This document shows positions 3,478-6,510 of a stretch of DNA of 6,510 nt, in pieces (position 1 is the first letter of the stretch; every line of letters starts with the position of its first letter). Position numbers and translations under genes: made by a program. The notes under the pieces were generated by a model, which worked only from the letters and a program-made list of their open reading frames with translations, was not told the DNA's origin and did no database searches. The stretch is from Actinomycetota bacterium (lineage in GTDB: Bacteria; Actinomycetota; Acidimicrobiia; Acidimicrobiales; Iamiaceae): NCBI GenBank assembly GCA_017882935.1, contig JADGOP010000140.1, forward strand, positions 1 to 6,510. The letters run 5' to 3'.

Positions 3478-5964
3478 TCAACGCACGAGCTGGCGGATGC
3501 GCCGGGCGTACTCCTGGATGAGGCGTCGCGCCTCGGCGTCGGAGTCGGCCTCGGCCCACAGGTGGGTGAGGGGCTCCTCGGCGTCGGGCAGTGCCAGGAT
3601 CCAGGCGGTGTCGTGCCACACCTTGACGCCGTCGACGAGGTCGACCTGGCGGTCCTTGGTCTGCTCCACGAGCGTGCGCATCACCAGGCCCTTGCGGTCC
3701 CACGGCGTGACGACCGTGTCGTGCACCACGTGCGCCCGCGGGGCCTTGGCCACGACCGACGACAGCAGCGCGTCCTCCTTGGCGAGCAGCTCGAGCAGCT
3801 TGACGAGCGAGGCCGCGGCGTCGAAGGCCGGCAGGAAGCCCGGCAGGATGAAGCCGCCGTCGCCGCTGGCGGCGAAGCCCACGCCCGGGTCGCAGGCGGC
3901 GTCCATCAGCGCCGCGGTCGACGTCTTCGTGTAGCGGATCTTCACGCCGTTCTCTCCGGCGAGCTGCTCGATGACGCGGCTGGTGGAGATCGGCACCGCG
4001 ATCTGGTCACCGAGCAGGTGCCCGCCCACGAGGCTGACCATGGCGAACAGCGACTCGTCGTCGGTGAGGACATGGCCCTCGTCGTCGATGAGCGTGAGGT
4101 GCTCGCCGTCGGGGTCGAGCACCGCCCCGAGGTGCGCACCCGAGGCCCGCACCACGCTGGCGACCCCCTCGGCCTGGTGCCAGCGGTCGAACGCCATGAT
4201 GCCGCCGGTGGAGGCGTAGGGGTTGACGCCGAGCACCTCGGCGTTGAGCTTGGCGAGCACGTTCGGCATCACGAACGACGTGGAGCCGAAGCCGTAGTCG
4301 ACCACCAGCTTGAAGCCGGCCGCGCGCACGGGCTGCACGTCGACGGTGTCCTCGAGCGCGGAGGTGTACTGCTCGAGCGCGCGCGCCGGGTAGTCGATCT
4401 CGCCGATCTCGGCGGCGAGCACGCGACGGAAGTCCTCGCGGTTGAGGAGGCGCTCGACCTTGCGCTGCACGGCCTCGTTGAGGTCGAGCCCGTCGGAGTC
4501 GAAGAAGCGCATGATCACCGACTGCGGGTCGCCCTGCACCAGGCGGACCGACACCCCACCGGCGTAGCGCGGCTGGCGCACCAGGAAGCGGGTGACGGGC
4601 ACGGAGGCGATCTCGAGGTCGAGCACGTTGGCGCCCGAGGCGTTGAGGCCGGCCATCATCGCCCGCTTGAGCATGCGGCCCGACCGGCTCGAGTCGCGGG
4701 ACGTGATGATGGTGGCGTTCTTCTTGAGCGTGGTGGCGTAGGCCATGGCCACCCGGGCTGCGACCTCGGGTGTGATGTCGACGTTGGCGAGCCCGGCCAC
4801 GCCGTCGCGCCCGAACAGGCTGCGGGCGCCCCGCGACTCCCACACGATCGAGGAGTTGACGACGGCACCGGTCTCGACCGTCTTGAACGGGTACACCTTG
4901 ACGCCGGCGCCGACGACGGCGTTCTCGCCGATGAAGCACTGGTCGCCCAGGACCACGCCCTCCTCGCAGCGCGCACCGCGGCGGATGTCGGTGGCGCGGC
5001 CGACGACGGTGCCGCGCAGCTGGGCGGACTCGCCGACGTAGGCGTTGTCGTGGATGACGACCCGCTCGAGGTCGGCGTCGGCGCGCACCCGGACGTTGGA
5101 GCCGAGGACGGTGTAGTTGCCCAACCGGGCCCCCGCCTCGACGCGGCCGTAGTCGCCGATGATGGCGGTGCCCGCGACCACGGCGTCGGGGTGCACCTCG
5201 GCACCCTCGCCGAGCCACACCCCGTGGCTCAGCTGGAAGCCGGGGACGTCGACCTGCACGCGCCCGTCGAGCACGTCCTGGTGGGCGCGGACGTAGGCCT
5301 CGATGGTGCCGACGTCCTCCCAGTAGCCCGAGGCGACAGCACCGAACAGGGGCTCCTCGGCCTCGAGCAGTGCGGGGAAGACCTCGCTCGAGAAGTCGAC
5401 CGGGCCGTCGGGTGCGATGAAGTCGAAGATGCGCGGCTCGAGCACGAAGATGCCGGAGTTGATGGTGTCGCTGAACACCTGGCCCCACGTCGGCTTCTCG
5501 AGGAAGCGCTCGATGCTGCCGTCGTCGTGGGTGATGACGATGCCGAACTCGAGGGGGTCCGCCACCGAGACGAGGCCGATGGTGGCGAGCGCGTCGTGCT
5601 CCTCGTGGAAGTTCACGATGCCCGTGAGGTCGATGTCGGTGAGCACGTCGCCGGAGATCACGATGAACCGCTCGTCGAGCTCGGCCATGGCGTTGCGGAC
5701 CGAGCCCGCGGTGCCGAGGGGCGTGTCCTCGGTGGCGTAGACCATGCGCACGCCGAACTCGGAGCCGTCGCCGAAGTAGTTGCGGATGTTGTTCGCCAGG
5801 TAGGCGACGGTGACCACGATCTCGTCGATGCCGTGCGTGCGCAGCAGCGTGACGATGTGCTCCATCATCGGGCGGTTCGCCACGGGGAGCATCGGCTTGG
5901 GGACGTTCAACGTCAGGGGCCGGAGGCGAGTGCCCTCGCCACCAGCCATGATCACGGCCTTCAC
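3478..5964 (-). CDS. Mannose-1-phosphate guanylyltransferase-like protein with degenerate phosphomannomutase-like C-terminal half
   Basis: This 828-residue protein has three parts. Residues 1-235 are a sugar-nucleotide transferase with the signature MAGGEGTRLRPL ... VPKPMLPV (6-28), LGTAGSV (83-89), SGDVLTDID (104-112), EFGIV (139-143), FLEKP (154-158), INSGIFVL and WEDVGTIEAY. It should make an NDP-sugar, most likely GDP-mannose, from sugar-1-phosphate and NTP. Residues about 245-375 are hexapeptide-repeat left-handed beta-helix. Residues about 380-828 follow the phosphomannomutase/phosphoglucomutase plan from SLFGRDGVAG and SRDSSRSGRML (422-432) to the C-terminal domain. The mutase active-site loops are not intact: no TASHNP near 470-486, DPDGEH at 617-622, ASGDGG at 699-704, and LPDAEEP at 792-798 where RPSGTEP is expected. 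I recall proteins of this length and layout in Streptomyces and cyanobacteria. The GTG start at 5964 is adjacent to GGGGAG and 7 bases after a TAGGTT box. GDP-mannose versus another sugar cannot be settled from sequence alone. Confidence 0.85.
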   Translation of the reverse strand: MKAVIMAGGEGTRLRPLTLNVPKPMLPVANRPMMEHIVTLLRTHGIDEIVVTVAYLANNIRNYFGDGSEFGVRMVYATEDTPLGTAGSVRNAMAELDERFIVISGDVLTDIDLTGIVNFHEEHDALATIGLVSVADPLEFGIVITHDDGSIERFLEKPTWGQVFSDTINSGIFVLEPRIFDFIAPDGPVDFSSEVFPALLEAEEPLFGAVASGYWEDVGTIEAYVRAHQDVLDGRVQVDVPGFQLSHGVWLGEGAEVHPDAVVAGTAIIGDYGRVEAGARLGNYTVLGSNVRVRADADLERVVIHDNAYVGESAQLRGTVVGRATDIRRGARCEEGVVLGDQCFIGENAVVGAGVKVYPFKTVETGAVVNSSIVWESRGARSLFGRDGVAGLANVDITPEVAARVAMAYATTLKKNATIITSRDSSRSGRMLKRAMMAGLNASGANVLDLEIASVPVTRFLVRQPRYAGGVSVRLVQGDPQSVIMRFFDSDGLDLNEAVQRKVERLLNREDFRRVLAAEIGEIDYPARALEQYTSALEDTVDVQPVRAAGFKLVVDYGFGSTSFVMPNVLAKLNAEVLGVNPYASTGGIMAFDRWHQAEGVASVVRASGAHLGAVLDPDGEHLTLIDDEGHVLTDDESLFAMVSLVGGHLLGDQIAVPISTSRVIEQLAGENGVKIRYTKTSTAALMDAACDPGVGFAASGDGGFILPGFLPAFDAAASLVKLLELLAKEDALLSSVVAKAPRAHVVHDTVVTPWDRKGLVMRTLVEQTKDRQVDLVDGVKVWHDTAWILALPDAEEPLTHLWAEADSDAEARRLIQEYARRIRQLVR

Positions 5965-5971
5965 CTCCCCG

Positions 5972-5977
5972 AACCTA
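5972..5977 (-). promoter_or_regulatory. -10 box for a probable leaderless transcript of the guanylyltransferase gene
   Basis: TAGGTT on the minus strand fits TANNNT and ends 7 bases before the GTG at 5964. The GGGGAG between them touches the start codon, too close for normal ribosome binding. A GTGTCGACAC palindrome lies about 15 bases further upstream in the 54-base gap after the phosphatidyltransferase gene. No convincing -35 box was found. Confidence 0.45.
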
Positions 5978-6018
5978 CCCGCCGGGTGCGTGTCGACACC
6001 GCACGAACCGTGGGGACG

Positions 6019-6510
6019 TCAGGCGGGGGTCGCGCCGAGCGCGCGGTCGGCCCGGCCCTCGGCCAGGGCCTTGCGCGCCAGGGGCACGTACAGGAAGGCC
6101 GCGGTGTAGCTCAGGACGATGCCCGGGATCACCGTCAGCCAGGCGACCACCCCGAGCAGGTCGGCGTGCGAGAAGGTGCTGTGGCTGCCGAGGAAGCACG
6201 GGAAGGCGACCATGTTGGCGAAGGTGCCGGCCTTGCCGAACCAGGTGACGTCGATGCGCCGCGCGCCCATCATCCCGAGGATGACGGTGGTGGCGCCGAC
6301 CACGACCTCCCTCGCCAGCACGATGACCGCCACCGCCACCGGCACCGCCCCCACGGCCAGGATGCCGCCGATGCCGACGAAGAACAGCAGGCGGTCGGCC
6401 ACCGGGTCGAGGACCTTGCCCAGCTCGGAGACCTGGTTGAAGTGGCGGGCCACGTAACCGTCGACCCAGTCGGTGGCGCCCAGCGCGGCGAGGAGGGCGG
6501 CTGCGGCGGC
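6019..6510 (-). CDS. CDP-alcohol phosphatidyltransferase (PgsA-like), N-terminus missing at window edge
   Basis: The frame is open to the window edge, giving 163 residues plus the stop; an estimated 30 or so N-terminal residues are cut off. The CDP-alcohol phosphotransferase signature DGx2ARx8Gx3Dx3D is complete near the visible N-terminus (DWVDGYVARHFNQ, then LGKVLDPVADR), with all the metal-binding aspartates. Hydrophobic segments follow (FFVGIGGILAVGAVPVAVAV; TFANMVAFPCFL; LLGVVAWLTVIPGIVLSYTA), fitting an integral inner-membrane enzyme. Such enzymes move a phosphatidyl group from CDP-diacylglycerol to an alcohol: glycerol-3-phosphate (PgsA), phosphatidylglycerol (cardiolipin synthase) or inositol phosphate. 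The synteny resembles Mycobacterium pgsA2 (Rv1822), but the acceptor cannot be decided here. The internal GTG at 6453 is not the true start, because the signature extends upstream of it. It ends 54 bases before the guanylyltransferase gene. Confidence 0.88.
   Translation of the reverse strand, partial: AAAAALLAALGATDWVDGYVARHFNQVSELGKVLDPVADRLLFFVGIGGILAVGAVPVAVAVIVLAREVVVGATTVILGMMGARRIDVTWFGKAGTFANMVAFPCFLGSHSTFSHADLLGVVAWLTVIPGIVLSYTAAFLYVPLARKALAEGRADRALGATPA

Noticed and set aside
3341..3703. Minus-strand open frame of 120 codons spanning the guanylyltransferase-gcvH gap
   Set aside because: Most of it overlaps the guanylyltransferase gene in another frame, its start lies inside that gene, it lacks recognisable motifs, and it would cover the gcvH promoter.
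4007..5488. Minus-strand open frame of 493 codons inside the guanylyltransferase gene
   Set aside because: It is out of frame with the 828-residue gene, which has clear motifs from end to end. The shadow translation is Arg/Gly/Ala-rich without motifs.
1..6510. Phage, defence, CRISPR, transposon or toxin-antitoxin system
   Set aside because: No matching domains, terminal repeats or spaced repeats were seen. The genes are conserved chromosomal actinobacterial functions with uniform codon use.

Overview
This is a GC-rich window (strong G/C bias at codon third positions) in which every gene I can support lies on the minus strand, so transcription runs from the right end to the left. Gene content and order point to an actinobacterium. 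Because the FHA protein carries a zinc ribbon and the sugar nucleotidyltransferase sits inside the cluster, I lean to a deep-branching class such as Acidimicrobiia. That class assignment is an inference from memory, not a computed placement.

Layout in the direction of transcription: a CDP-alcohol phosphatidyltransferase cut by the right edge (6510-6019); an 828-residue mannose-1-phosphate guanylyltransferase-like protein with a phosphomannomutase-like C-terminal half (5964-3478); the glycine cleavage H protein gcvH (3344-2964); a zinc-ribbon/FHA protein resembling GarA/OdhI (2919-2449); a MerR-family regulator of the FtsR type (2445-1552); a bifunctional-nuclease (DUF151) protein (1471-989); a second MerR-family regulator of the Rv1830 (ResR/McdR) type (772-299); and the N-terminus of a TetR-family regulator cut by the left edge (159-1).

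The run pgsA-like ... gcvH - FHA - ftsR - DUF151 - MerR matches, from memory, Mycobacterium tuberculosis Rv1822 ... Rv1826 - Rv1827 (garA) - Rv1828 - Rv1829 - Rv1830. This is a conserved actinobacterial block linking one-carbon/2-oxoglutarate metabolism to control of cell division. Here the mannose-nucleotide gene occupies the place held in mycobacteria by Rv1823-Rv1825. gcvH, the FHA gene and ftsR are closely packed and probably one operon; the FHA and ftsR genes are 3 bases apart. The DUF151 gene, the second MerR gene and the TetR gene each appear to have their own start signals.

The most informative non-coding signals are as follows. Three starts have a TANNNT -10-like box 6-7 bases before the start codon, as expected of leaderless transcripts. 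A clear TTGACC-N17-TACGCT promoter and a roughly 138-base leader rich in dyads precede the second MerR gene, and two hairpins follow that gene. A pair of TGAAC-N3-GTTCA palindromes covers the TetR start codon. The most notable protein observation is that the phosphomannomutase-like half of the 828-residue protein has lost all four active-site loops while keeping the rest of the fold's landmarks. I found no RNA gene, mobile element or CRISPR array, and no clearly new system; this is mostly a conserved housekeeping/regulatory block.
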